A DNA stretch of 41,058 nt from positions 1 through 41,058 of the forward strand of contig JBBIOI010000016.1 in NCBI GenBank assembly GCA_037443425.1, in the 5' to 3' direction. Source of the DNA: JBBIOI01 sp037443425. GTDB taxonomy: Bacteria; Desulfobacterota; BSN033; UBA1163. Of this stretch, positions 1-8,827 are shown piece by piece; position 1 is the first letter of the stretch; every line of letters begins with the position of its first letter. The notes below the pieces were generated by a model, which saw nothing but the letters and a program-made list of their open reading frames with translations, was not told the origin of the DNA and ran no database searches. The translations under genes and the position numbers were made by a program.

Positions 1-859
1 GATGATTAAAAAGAATGAGATATCGCCTGAGGTCCTTATATCTTTAAAAGCAATAGAAGGATTGGACGAGTTAAAGTTTGATGGCGATCTTAAAATTGGA
101 TCTATGGTTACTCACAGGTTGATTGAAAAATCGAACTTGATTCGAAAGCACTTCTCTGCGCTTTCAGATGCAGTTGATGTTTTAGGTTCTGTTCAGATTC
201 GAAATGTCGCAACAATTGGTGGAAACATATGTAATGCCGCCCCGTCCTGTGATACAGGGCCTCCACTTCTTGTTCTAAATGCCCGGCTGAAGTTAAAATC
301 CTCAAAGTCAGAAAGGATCGTCCCGATCGATCAATTCTTTAAAGGACCAGGGGAGACAGCCCTTGAGCCTGGAGAAATCCTAACAGAGATCCTCATTCCC
401 AAACCCCTTCCAAATACAGGCTCTTCATATTGGAAACATCAGCGTAGAAAAGCCTTAGACCTACCAATTGTAGGGATTGCAGTGCTAATCTCTCTTAATA
501 AATCAACCATATCAAGAACAGATATCTTTTCCCCGCAAAATAATATATCTACGATACTTTATCAACTCGAAAAAGAGGATTTGATCTGTAATGAGATTCG
601 TATCGCCTTAGGTGTTTCAGCTCCAACACCAATAAGGGTATATAAGGCAGAAGAATTATTAAGGGGTAAAAAGTTGACAAGAGAGCTGATTGAAGAGGTG
701 GCTGAAATGGCCTCTAAGGAGGCTAAACCAAGGGATACAATAAGGGGTGAGGCATGGTATAGAAGAGAAATAATAAATGTATATGTGAAACGGATGTCAA
801 TGAGATCGATAGAGAGGATCTTAAGCCCCGAAGAAGTTCCTGCTATAAGAAGATGGTAA
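1..859 (+). CDS. Molybdenum hydroxylase FAD-binding subunit (CoxM/HcrB-like), 5' partial
   Basis: This is the FAD-binding middle subunit of a xanthine dehydrogenase-family molybdenum hydroxylase. It carries electrons between the [2Fe-2S] subunit and FAD in the cytoplasm. The motif RNVATIGGNICNAAPSCDTG (about residues 67-86 of the visible part) is the family's FAD pyrophosphate-binding loop. The C-terminal part (ALGVSAPTPIR onward) is the CO dehydrogenase flavoprotein C-terminal domain. The first Met (base 2) is internal: homologues have roughly 40 more residues before it, including an AGGTDLL-type motif, so the true start lies left of the window. Between the two domains, about residues 164-198 form an unusually long Ile/Asn/Ser-rich insert. 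It has only one Cys, so it is not the [4Fe-4S] loop of 4-hydroxybenzoyl-CoA reductase HcrB. It is followed after 25 bases by the 2Fe-2S subunit. The family is certain; the substrate is unknown. Confidence 0.9.
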   Translation, partial: MIKKNEISPEVLISLKAIEGLDELKFDGDLKIGSMVTHRLIEKSNLIRKHFSALSDAVDVLGSVQIRNVATIGGNICNAAPSCDTGPPLLVLNARLKLKSSKSERIVPIDQFFKGPGETALEPGEILTEILIPKPLPNTGSSYWKHQRRKALDLPIVGIAVLISLNKSTISRTDIFSPQNNISTILYQLEKEDLICNEIRIALGVSAPTPIRVYKAEELLRGKKLTRELIEEVAEMASKEAKPRDTIRGEAWYRREIINVYVKRMSMRSIERILSPEEVPAIRRW

Positions 860-884
860 AGCATTTACTTAAGGAGATTCCCTC

Positions 885-1355
885 ATGAAAAAAGTCATTA
901 ATTTTATCTTAAATGGTGAGCCCATACAGATAGAGATTGAACCTCATCTTACACTTTTGAAGTTATTAAGAGATAAACTTGGAATGACAGGAACAAAAGA
1001 AGGTTGCTCAATGGGAGAATGTGGGGCGTGTACGGTTATTGTAGAAGGTAAAGCAATAAATTCCTGCATATTTCCTGCGATGGAGGTTGACAATAAGAGG
1101 GTTTTAACTATTGAGGGGTTAGTCGATTCCCAGGGGAGTTTGCATTCAATTCAGAAGGCCTTTATTGAATATGGAGCGGTTCAATGCGGTTTCTGTACAC
1201 CTGGGATGGTCCTTTCAGCAAAGGCACTTCTTGATGAAAATCCAAATCCTACAGAAGAAGAAATCCGAAATGCAATTTCAGGCAACCTATGTAGATGTAC
1301 AGGCTATATTCAAATTATACAGGCTATTAAAGCTGTAGGGCAACAACCTAAGTAA
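885..1355 (+). CDS. Molybdenum hydroxylase [2Fe-2S] subunit (CoxS/HcrC-like)
   Basis: This is the small iron-sulfur subunit of the hydroxylase, 156 residues, a normal length for CoxS, HcrC or NdhS. The N-terminal plant-type ferredoxin domain has Cys41, Cys46, Cys49 and Cys61 (motif CSMGECGACTV). The C-terminal four-helix [2Fe-2S] domain has Cys101, Cys104, Cys136 and Cys138 (motifs CGFCTPGM and CRCTGY). All eight ligands are present, so the electron path from molybdenum to FAD should be intact. The start is supported by TAAGGAGA a few bases upstream. It sits between the FAD and molybdopterin subunits in one transcription unit. Confidence 0.95.
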   Translation: MKKVINFILNGEPIQIEIEPHLTLLKLLRDKLGMTGTKEGCSMGECGACTVIVEGKAINSCIFPAMEVDNKRVLTIEGLVDSQGSLHSIQKAFIEYGAVQCGFCTPGMVLSAKALLDENPNPTEEEIRNAISGNLCRCTGYIQIIQAIKAVGQQPK

Positions 1356-1380
1356 ATATAAATCTCGAGGTGGTAATATT

Positions 1381-3672
1381 ATGACAGATTTTATAAATGT
1401 TGGAAAACGTATACCAAAGCTCGATGCAGAAGAAAAGGTAACAGGTAAAGCAGTCTATATCCACGATTTAAAGATCCCAGGTATGCTTTATGGGAAAATC
1501 CTTTATAGTCCTCATCCACATGCAAAGATATTAAATATCGATACCTCCAAGGCAGAAAAGCTCCCTGGTGTTAAGGCAGTATTAACAGGCTACAATATCC
1601 CATCTATAAGATTTGGTTTTTATAAAGATAATACCCCTATTAAGGCGAATAAAGTTCGATCACGAAGAGATGAGGTTGCTGCCGTAGCAGCAATTGACCC
1701 TGATATAGCAGCTGAGGCGATTAGTCTTATAAATGTTGATTATGAACCCCTCTCAGCTGTATTTGATCCAGAAGAGGCAATGAAAGAAGGGGCACCCCTT
1801 ATTCATGAGGAGCATGTTAGTAGCAAAGATAAAAAACCAACCAATATCCTTAACCTACCATGGTTTTTTAAAGCAGGTGATGTTGATGAAGCAAAGAAAA
1901 ACTCTACCTTTGTGGCAGAGAATCGTTTTAAAGTAACATGGGTAACCCATTGTTGTATGGGAACAAGTGGATGCATCGCAGAATTCGACATAAAAAATAA
2001 CCTTACCATGTATACCAATACTCAAATACCATCTCTGGCTCAAAGGGACTTCACCGAAGCCCTTTCAGCCATGGGATTAGGAGGAAAGAAGGTTCGTGTA
2101 ATAAAAACAGCGATTGGTGGTGGATTTGGTAGCAAACTTGATACTTATGCCTACGAATACATTGCTATCCTTCTTGCCTACAAAACCAGAAGACCTGTTA
2201 AGATTCTCTTTACTCGAGAGGAAGAATTTTTTGCAACCTCTCCTCGACAACCAGCAATTATCGATATTACGCAAGGATGTACAAAAGATGGTGTTCTTAC
2301 TTTCAGAGATGTGCGTATGATTCTTGACAACGGGGCATATACCTCATGGGGAGCAACAACCCCTTCAGTAATGATGATGCCAATATCATCCCTTTATAAA
2401 GTTCCAAATGTTCGTTATCGAGCACAATGTGTTTATACGAATAATACTTATTCGCAGGCAATGAGGGGATATGGAAATCCTCAGGCTACCTTTGCAATTG
2501 AATCTCAAATTGATATACTTTCAGAGATGGCTGGAATTGATCCATTGGATTTTAGATTGCGTAATTCAAATACCCCTGGTGAGATTACCCCTCAAAATTT
2601 TAGAGTTCAAACCTGTGGCCTCAGGGAATGTATTGACATCGTAGCACAGAAGCTCGACTGGAGACAGAATAGAGGTAGAAGAGATGGCAGGGGTGTTGGA
2701 ATGGCCTCACTCATCCATGTAGGTGGTGGAGCGCGAGTCTATAAATCTGATGGTTGCGGTACTATTATCAAAATTGATGATTTTGGCACTGTAAATGTCT
2801 TTACAGGTGCAACCGATATGGGACAAGGAGCAGATACAGTCATTGCTCAGATCGTTGCTGAAGAACTCGGACTAAGGGTGGAAGATATAGTAGTGATTCA
2901 CACAAATACAGATGTATGTCCATGGGATGTAGGAGCACATGCAAGCCGAACAACATTCGTGGCTGGAAATTCTGCAAGGGGGGCAGCTAAAAAACTAAAA
3001 TCGCAGATCCTTGAGATTGCACAAAAGATCTTAGGAGAAAGTATCGAAAATCTTGACATCCGTGACCGTATTATCTTCTCTAAAAAAGATCCTGAAAAGA
3101 AATCTCCTATTGGTAAGTTACTTAGGGCAGCCCATTACACATCTTCAGGGAATATGATTATGGCAGAGAATTTTTATGATCCAAATAATGAAAATCTTGA
3201 CAAAGAATTCAAAGGGAATCTCTCTCTCACATACACATATGGTACCCATGGTGTAGAGGTTGAAGTTGATAGAGAGACCGGCGAGGTAAAAATTCTAAAA
3301 TATGTTGCTGCCCATGATGTTGGTAAAGCTATTAATCCCATGCTTCTCGAAGGTCAGGTTTATGGAGGTGTGGTTATGGGGCTTGGCTATGCACTTACAG
3401 AAAGACTTATCCTTCAAAATGGTAAGGTAATGAATCCCAACTTTCTTGACTATAAATTACTAACTGCAAAAGATGTTCCTAATATTGAACCCATTATTGT
3501 TGAAACAGATGATCCCTTTGGTCCTTTTGGGGCCAAAGGTATAGGAGAACCAGGTCTTGTCCCCACAGCCCCTGCCATTGCAAATGCCATTTACGATGCA
3601 GTGGGTATAAGAATAACAGATCTTCCTATAACGCCTGAAAAGATCCTTTCTGCCTTAAAAAGGAAGCCATAG
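1381..3672 (+). CDS. Molybdenum hydroxylase molybdopterin-binding catalytic subunit (CoxL/HcrA-like)
   Basis: This is the large catalytic subunit of a xanthine dehydrogenase/aldehyde oxidase-family enzyme, 763 residues, close to HcrA or NdhM length. The N-terminal Ald_Xan_dh_C domain spans about residues 15-125 and the MoCo-binding domains follow. Visible motifs are IGGGFGSK (245-252), QAMRGYGNPQ (359-368), MGQGADT (480-486) and GAKGIGEPG (717-725). Glu723 is in the position of the catalytic base. The AMRGYGNPQ loop is not the AYRCSFR loop of CO dehydrogenase, so this is not a form I CO dehydrogenase. It could hydroxylate an N-heterocycle or reduce a hydroxyaromatic-CoA. The yqeB/yqeC/mocA genes elsewhere in the window make a selenium-dependent form likely (inference). 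A GAGGTGG Shine-Dalgarno precedes the ATG. Confidence 0.94.
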   Translation: MTDFINVGKRIPKLDAEEKVTGKAVYIHDLKIPGMLYGKILYSPHPHAKILNIDTSKAEKLPGVKAVLTGYNIPSIRFGFYKDNTPIKANKVRSRRDEVAAVAAIDPDIAAEAISLINVDYEPLSAVFDPEEAMKEGAPLIHEEHVSSKDKKPTNILNLPWFFKAGDVDEAKKNSTFVAENRFKVTWVTHCCMGTSGCIAEFDIKNNLTMYTNTQIPSLAQRDFTEALSAMGLGGKKVRVIKTAIGGGFGSKLDTYAYEYIAILLAYKTRRPVKILFTREEEFFATSPRQPAIIDITQGCTKDGVLTFRDVRMILDNGAYTSWGATTPSVMMMPISSLYKVPNVRYRAQCVYTNNTYSQAMRGYGNPQATFAIESQIDILSEMAGIDPLDFRLRNSNTPGEITPQNFRVQTCGLRECIDIVAQKLDWRQNRGRRDGRGVGMASLIHVGGGARVYKSDGCGTIIKIDDFGTVNVFTGATDMGQGADTVIAQIVAEELGLRVEDIVVIHTNTDVCPWDVGAHASRTTFVAGNSARGAAKKLKSQILEIAQKILGESIENLDIRDRIIFSKKDPEKKSPIGKLLRAAHYTSSGNMIMAENFYDPNNENLDKEFKGNLSLTYTYGTHGVEVEVDRETGEVKILKYVAAHDVGKAINPMLLEGQVYGGVVMGLGYALTERLILQNGKVMNPNFLDYKLLTAKDVPNIEPIIVETDDPFGPFGAKGIGEPGLVPTAPAIANAIYDAVGIRITDLPITPEKILSALKRKP

Positions 3673-3679
3673 TGCAAAA

Positions 3680-3696
3680 TTGTCATTTTTTGACAA
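3680..3696. promoter_or_regulatory. Short palindrome in the spacer after the hydroxylase operon
   Basis: TTGTCA and TGACAA form a perfect 6-bp inverted repeat around a T5 spacer, eight bases after the stop of the large subunit. It is followed by an A/T-rich tract. It could be a weak terminator for the hydroxylase operon or an operator for the kinase downstream. The stem is short and AT-rich, so neither role is secure. Confidence 0.3.
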
Positions 3697-3819
3697 ATTT
3701 TTAAAAAAATTGTCCTTTTTAAGACCCCTAAATGCTTAACTGATCAATATTTTAACGCCCTTTTATTTTTTAAAAACCCTTGAAAAAACAACAAGATAAA
3801 GTCAAATAGGAAACTATTT

Positions 3820-3846
3820 ATGAAAATTTTGACTATTTGGGAATAA
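3820..3846 (+). CDS. Possible 8-codon leader peptide overlapping the kinase start
   Basis: ATG at 3820 opens a frame encoding MKILTIWE and stops at TAA 3844-3846, inside the first codons of the kinase. An AGGAAA sequence about ten bases upstream is a better ribosome site than anything in front of the kinase TTG. The peptide could couple translation to the kinase, or it may be chance, since such short frames are common in AT-rich DNA. Confidence 0.25.
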   Translation: MKILTIWE

Positions 3847-6584
3847 AATTTGCTAATTCGCTTAGTATGATTTTTAAACCTGTCCAAATCCTTCTAAACA
3901 CGGTCTCTTTAGTCCTAATAGTAATCTTAATCTCTATACATAGAAGGTCTGTTTCTCCCGGGAAAAAATCATTTATGCTTCTTTTAATCTCATTCATTTT
4001 ATGGTCGTTTGCATACTCAATAGAATTAAGCGCAAGCTCCCTTCATACAAAGATACTCTGGGCAAAGATAAAATATATTGGAGTTATAAGTATCCCTCTT
4101 TTCTGGTTTATATTCTCTTTTCACTATACAAAAAGAAAGACATTTCTTAAAACAAAACATTTATTATTAATTTCAACAATACCAATTGCTACTATAATAT
4201 TAACATGGACAAATGAGTGGCATGGATTAATATGGAGCTCCCATTCATTGAGATTAACTGATCAGCTGTTAATACGGGATTCTGTCTATGGTCCATGGTT
4301 TATCTTCTATATTCTTTACTCCTACATCATGCTCTCCTCAAGTACACTACAGATTTTAAGAAATATTTTTCATACAAGCCATATTTATAAAGGTCAATTA
4401 GCCTCTGTGCTTACAGGTATCTTTGCTCCCTGGGTAGGAAATATGCTTTACCTGACAAGGTTAAATCCAATCCCGTATCTTGATTTAACTCCCTTCGGAT
4501 TTATAATCACCGGGATCTATTTAGGTTTTGGTCTTTTAAGATTCCAGCTTTTTAAAGTTGTTCCTTTAGCTCATGATATGGTCATAGAGAATATGAGTGA
4601 TGCCATAATAATTCTTGATCTTCATAATAATATCGTAGATGTAAATCTCTCTGGAAAGAGGTTATTTGGTTGCTCTTCTTCAAAGATTATAGGTCAACCT
4701 ATCAAGGATGCTCTCTCAAATCTTTTTGAAAATATGGAGATAGATCACTTAGAAGGAGAGGTAAAAGAGGTTAAAAAAGATGGAAATTGCTATGAGCTTC
4801 GTTTGATTCCTGTGTTTGAAAAAAACAAGGGGCTTAGAGGTAAAATACTCATCTTTCATGATATTACTGAACGAAAAAAGGCTGAAGAGGCACTTCAAAA
4901 ATCTCATATTGAACTTGAAAAAAGGGTTATTGAAAGGACCGAAGAACTTACAAAAACAAACGAAAAGCTTAAACAAGAAATCGCAGAAAGAAAACAATTA
5001 GAAGAATCATTGAAAGAGAGTCTTGCTCTTATTGGGAGGGCAAAAAGAGAATGGGAATCTACTGTCGACTCATTCCCGCAGATAATCTGTATCTTTGATC
5101 ATAATGGTAAAGTTCTTCGAACCAATCGTGCTGTTGAAGATTGGAATCTATGCAAGGTCTCCGATGTGAAGGGGAAAGAACTCCATGAACTGATTCATCC
5201 TAATTGCACAGATCCTGATTGTTATTTAAAGGCCTTCTGGGCAAATGCCTGGCAAATGGCAGTGCAAGGGAAAACTCATGAAGAAGAGGCTGATGATAAG
5301 ATTCTTAATCGCATCCTTAATATACAAGTTCAGCCTATTAAGTCTAAAAAATATAATATAGGTGAGGAGGTCGAAAATTGTTCTGTTTTAATCATCAATG
5401 ATATTACGGAGAAAAAAAGGACTGAGAAAGAGATTTCTGCGCTTGAAGAGCAGCTTCGCCATGCCCAAAAGATGGAAGCTATAGGTCGCCTAACAGGTGG
5501 GATAGCCCATGATTTCAATAATCTTCTTACTCCGATTGTTGGTTATTCCCAATTGGCACTTCAAACACTATTACCCAGTGACCCCTTATATGAGTATCTC
5601 TTTGAGATAAAAAGAGCCTCTGAACGTGCCTCCAATCTTATTAAACAATTGATGACGTTTTCTCGAAAGAAACCTCAGACACCACAAACTGTAGACATAA
5701 ATACTATACTACTTGATATGAATAAGATGATACGCCGTCTGATAGGAGAAGATATCGAGCTCATCATAATTCCATCACAGGAGAAGGCATCAGTAAAATT
5801 GGACCCAGGCCTATTCGAACAGATAATTGTAAATCTTGTAGTGAATTCGAAAGATGCTATGCCAAATGGAGGAAAACTTATTATCCAGACATCACGGATC
5901 AACTTAGATAACCCATATAAAATCAAACATTCGGTAATAAAAAAGGGACAATATGTCATGGTTAGTGTAAGCGATACAGGCATCGGAATGACAGAAGAAA
6001 TAAAATCACATCTTTTTGAACCTTTTTTTACTACAAAAAGTCCTGGAAAGGGGACAGGATTGGGACTATCTACAGTGTATGGTATAGTGAAACAGTTTAA
6101 TGGTGATATCGAGGTCGAGAGCGAAGCAGGAGTAGGAACAACCTTTAAAATTTATTTTCTTTACGATGAGAAAGAGGCAGTGCCCCTGCCATTAAGGGAT
6201 GAGATTGGCTATCTTCCAAAAGGAAATGAAAGTATTTTACTTGTCGAAGACGAACCTCTTGTCCGCAGATTTGCTTCACGTATCTTAAGGGGACAAGGCT
6301 ACAATGTTATTGAGGCATCAAATGGGATTGAAGCATTAAATCTCTTGGATAGATATAAATCAGATATGATTATCACAGATATTGTCATGCCTCAAATGAG
6401 TGGTATTGAGCTTATTGACCGAGTAAGACCACTTCTTCCGGCAATAAAGATACTCTTTATCTCCGGATATATTGATTATATGACAATTCAGCATAACCTG
6501 CTAAAACCTGAAATCGGCTTTCTTGAAAAACCTTTTTCACCATCAACACTGGTTAGAAAGGTGCGAGAGGTCTTAGACTGGTAA
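3837..6584 (+). CDS. Hybrid sensor histidine kinase (7TM-PAS-PAS-HisKA-HATPase-REC)
   Basis: This is a membrane-bound hybrid sensor kinase of up to 915 residues. Roughly seven hydrophobic helices occupy residues 15-240 and resemble the HisKA_7TM sensor region. A PAS domain spans about 245-345, a coiled coil 345-400 and a second PAS about 405-525. The HisKA helix carries the phospho-accepting His558 (GGIAHDFNNLL). The ATPase domain has Asn671, DTGIGM (713-718) and GKGTGLGLS. A C-terminal receiver has acidic residues at LLVEDEP and the phospho-acceptor Asp848. The GGIAHDFNN form is typical of hybrid kinases that phosphorylate their own receiver. The TTG at 3837 has poor ribosome-site support; ATG at 3867 is an alternative start that keeps all membrane helices. 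The stimulus cannot be read from the sequence. Confidence 0.9.
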   Translation: MGIKFANSLSMIFKPVQILLNTVSLVLIVILISIHRRSVSPGKKSFMLLLISFILWSFAYSIELSASSLHTKILWAKIKYIGVISIPLFWFIFSFHYTKRKTFLKTKHLLLISTIPIATIILTWTNEWHGLIWSSHSLRLTDQLLIRDSVYGPWFIFYILYSYIMLSSSTLQILRNIFHTSHIYKGQLASVLTGIFAPWVGNMLYLTRLNPIPYLDLTPFGFIITGIYLGFGLLRFQLFKVVPLAHDMVIENMSDAIIILDLHNNIVDVNLSGKRLFGCSSSKIIGQPIKDALSNLFENMEIDHLEGEVKEVKKDGNCYELRLIPVFEKNKGLRGKILIFHDITERKKAEEALQKSHIELEKRVIERTEELTKTNEKLKQEIAERKQLEESLKESLALIGRAKREWESTVDSFPQIICIFDHNGKVLRTNRAVEDWNLCKVSDVKGKELHELIHPNCTDPDCYLKAFWANAWQMAVQGKTHEEEADDKILNRILNIQVQPIKSKKYNIGEEVENCSVLIINDITEKKRTEKEISALEEQLRHAQKMEAIGRLTGGIAHDFNNLLTPIVGYSQLALQTLLPSDPLYEYLFEIKRASERASNLIKQLMTFSRKKPQTPQTVDINTILLDMNKMIRRLIGEDIELIIIPSQEKASVKLDPGLFEQIIVNLVVNSKDAMPNGGKLIIQTSRINLDNPYKIKHSVIKKGQYVMVSVSDTGIGMTEEIKSHLFEPFFTTKSPGKGTGLGLSTVYGIVKQFNGDIEVESEAGVGTTFKIYFLYDEKEAVPLPLRDEIGYLPKGNESILLVEDEPLVRRFASRILRGQGYNVIEASNGIEALNLLDRYKSDMIITDIVMPQMSGIELIDRVRPLLPAIKILFISGYIDYMTIQHNLLKPEIGFLEKPFSPSTLVRKVREVLDW

Positions 6585-6632
6585 GGTTTATTATTTATAA
6601 ATGTTAAATTAAAAATAAAAAGGAAGTGAAAA

Positions 6633-6866
6633 ATGAAAATGGTCTCTAAATCCCAAAACCTTAAAGATGAAATTTTTCTGAAAGAGATATTAACACCTAA
6701 AGAAGCAGCTCAATATCTCAGTGTCCATGTGAGAACAATCTATCGTTTGGCAAAAAGGGGTGAAATACCTGGTCGTAAGGTTGGCGGAAGCTGGAGGTTC
6801 AAAAAGGATGCACTCGATGATTGGCTTTCTGGGAGAACGATCTTAAATCCGAAAGAAGAGGAATAG
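6633..6866 (+). CDS. Excisionase-family helix-turn-helix DNA-binding protein
   Basis: This is a 77-residue protein with a MerR/excisionase-type winged helix (HTH_17). LTPKEAAQYLSVHVRTIYRL forms the helix-turn-helix at about residues 20-39, and GEIPGRKVGGSWRFKK the wing. The rest is a short C-terminal tail. AAGGAAGTG precedes the start. It sits between two histidine kinases, with only two bases between its stop and the next start, so all three are probably co-transcribed. Proteins of this type act as recombination directionality factors or as small regulators; no integrase is nearby, so a regulator of the local genes is more likely. It may link the kinases to transcription, but no phosphorylation domain is present. 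Confidence 0.85.
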   Translation: MKMVSKSQNLKDEIFLKEILTPKEAAQYLSVHVRTIYRLAKRGEIPGRKVGGSWRFKKDALDDWLSGRTILNPKEEE

Positions 6867-6868
6867 AT

Positions 6869-8422
6869 ATGGAAGCAAAGATATTAGTAGTAGATGATGA
6901 AAAGGAGATAAGAGACTTCCTCTCAAAGGCCCTTACAATAATAGGAGGTTATAAGGTAGATGTGGCCATAGATGGAGAGGAGGCATTAAAGAAAATCGAA
7001 AATGATAAGTTTGATCTTATTCTTACAGACCTTAAGATGCCAAAAATCGACGGGTTACAACTAATCAAAGAGGTATCACAAAAAAGACCGGAGATTCTTA
7101 TGGTATTAATGACTGGTCATGGAACAATCGACTCTGCTATAGAGGCTATGAAAGAGGGAGCAAGTGACTATATCACCAAACCCCTAAATATTGACGAGAT
7201 GATTCTAAGGCTTAAAAAGGTGCTGGAAGAAAAACAACGCTTCCTAAGGATGAAGGATTATATAGAACAATTAGAAAAGGCAAACAAAGAATTAAAAAGG
7301 ATAGATCAGGTTAAGTCAGAATTTGTTTCCATTGCATCACACGAATTAAGAACCCCCCTTGCTTCAATAAAAAATGCAATTCAGTTAATGCTTAAAGGGA
7401 AGACAGGAGAGATTAATGAAGCACAGAACAAATTTTTAACTATGGCGGATAGAAATATCAACCGCCTCACAAATATACTTAACAACCTTCTTGACCTTTC
7501 GAGGATTGAGTCAGGAAGGATTAATATGAAATTTCAAAATGTTCAGTTAAAAAACCTTATCGAATTAACCGTAACCTCAATGAAACCACAAGCTGATGAA
7601 AAATCTATTAACATAGAACTTGATATCCCCCAATCTCTCCCAGATGTATATGGTGATCCTGAAAAGATTGAACAGATCTTGGTCAACCTATTGGGAAATG
7701 CAATTAAATTTACTCCTGTGGGTGGACGTATTCAAATCTCTGCCAAACCCTATTATAAAGAAGGAGATCCTGATCATGGAAGGATGATTTCTATTTCCAT
7801 AAAAGATACAGGTCCAGGTATACCAAAGGAACACTTAGAGGCAATCTTTGAAAAGTTTCATCAGGTTGAAGACTCTATGCATCGGACTACTGGGGGAACA
7901 GGATTGGGGCTTGCTATTACCAAAGGTTTGGTGGAGGCCCATTATGGAAAGATATGGGTAGAGAGCGAACTTGGAAAAGGAAGCATCTTTACATTTACCT
8001 TACCTATCTCAGAGGGAGAGAGGCGTGAGTTAAGTTTCAGAACCATTTTGGATAGGGAATTTCAACGTTCCCAGGAGAATAGGTCGCCATTGACGCTTCT
8101 TCTTGTGAGTATATCAAACGAAACCGAAGAGATAAAAAAGGAACTGTTTGACCAATTAGAGGAAGTTGTAAAACAATGCCTCTGCCGGAGAACAGATGTT
8201 CTTTTAAGAAGGGAACAGGAAAAGATATTGGCAGCACTGTGCGAAGCCGATTTAAAAGGTGCACAAGTAATAAGACAAAGAATACAAGAGGTAGTAAACA
8301 ATCATTTTAATAAAGAGGGAAATTCCAACTTTATTATAAAAATAGGAACTGCTACATACCCTGAAGAGGTACTAACAAAAGCAGAGCTCTTCAGGAAGGC
8401 AAAAGAAGGTTTAGGAGGTTAA
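6869..8422 (+). CDS. Receiver-histidine kinase with a degenerate GGDEF-like C-terminal domain
   Basis: This is a soluble signalling protein of 517 residues. The N-terminal receiver (1-120) has the Asp9/Asp10 pair, phospho-acceptor Asp54 and Lys104. A coiled coil (120-150) leads to HisKA with His158 (ASHELRTPL). The ATPase domain has Asn277, DTGPGIP and GGTGLGLA (342-349). Residues about 390-510 resemble a GGDEF fold in length and in the spacing of RRTDVLLRRE and KIGTATYPEE, but they lack a GGDEF signature, so they are probably not an active cyclase. A longer frame begins at 6821, but ATG 6869 directly follows the previous stop, has GAAGAGGAAT before it and begins exactly at the receiver. A response regulator follows after three bases and is the likely partner. 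Confidence 0.88.
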   Translation: MEAKILVVDDEKEIRDFLSKALTIIGGYKVDVAIDGEEALKKIENDKFDLILTDLKMPKIDGLQLIKEVSQKRPEILMVLMTGHGTIDSAIEAMKEGASDYITKPLNIDEMILRLKKVLEEKQRFLRMKDYIEQLEKANKELKRIDQVKSEFVSIASHELRTPLASIKNAIQLMLKGKTGEINEAQNKFLTMADRNINRLTNILNNLLDLSRIESGRINMKFQNVQLKNLIELTVTSMKPQADEKSINIELDIPQSLPDVYGDPEKIEQILVNLLGNAIKFTPVGGRIQISAKPYYKEGDPDHGRMISISIKDTGPGIPKEHLEAIFEKFHQVEDSMHRTTGGTGLGLAITKGLVEAHYGKIWVESELGKGSIFTFTLPISEGERRELSFRTILDREFQRSQENRSPLTLLLVSISNETEEIKKELFDQLEEVVKQCLCRRTDVLLRREQEKILAALCEADLKGAQVIRQRIQEVVNNHFNKEGNSNFIIKIGTATYPEEVLTKAELFRKAKEGLGG

Positions 8423-8425
8423 AAA

Positions 8426-8794
8426 ATGAGCCAAAAGAAGATATTAGTTGTCGACGATGAGGTCGATCTTGTTGAAACACTTCGTTTTCCACTCGAGATG
8501 GAAGGATATGAAGTCCTTGTCTCTTACAATGGGGAGGATGGCTTAAATAAGGCAAGAAGTGAGAGTCCTGACCTTATTATACTCGATTTGATGTTACCAA
8601 AATTGGACGGCTATAAGGTCTGTAGACTTCTGAAATTTGATGAGAGATATAAGCATATTCCAATCCTTATGCTTACAGCAAAAACTCAGGAGAAGGATCG
8701 AATTCTAGGGATGGAAACAGGGGCAAATGAGTACCTTACAAAGCCATTTGAAATCGATGAATTGATAAATAAGATAAAATCTTATCTTGGATAA
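8426..8794 (+). CDS. Single-domain response regulator (CheY-like)
   Basis: This is a 122-residue receiver domain with no output domain. The acidic pocket (VVDDEVD, Asp10/Asp11), phospho-acceptor Asp54 (LILDLMLPKLDGY), Thr84 and Lys106 (LTKPFEIDEL) are all present, so it should be phosphorylatable. AGGAGG lies seven bases before the ATG and only three bases separate it from the kinase gene, indicating translational coupling. The next gene is the pilus platform protein 33 bases on, so this regulator may control pilus assembly or motility by protein contact. The target is not known. Confidence 0.93.
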   Translation: MSQKKILVVDDEVDLVETLRFPLEMEGYEVLVSYNGEDGLNKARSESPDLIILDLMLPKLDGYKVCRLLKFDERYKHIPILMLTAKTQEKDRILGMETGANEYLTKPFEIDELINKIKSYLG

Positions 8795-8827
8795 TAAAAA
8801 AACTCCTTATCAGATGAGGTTGATTCA

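Noticed and set aside
6821..6868. Longer start of the receiver-kinase
   Set aside because: It would overlap the HTH gene by 46 bases, and the receiver domain begins at ATG 6869.
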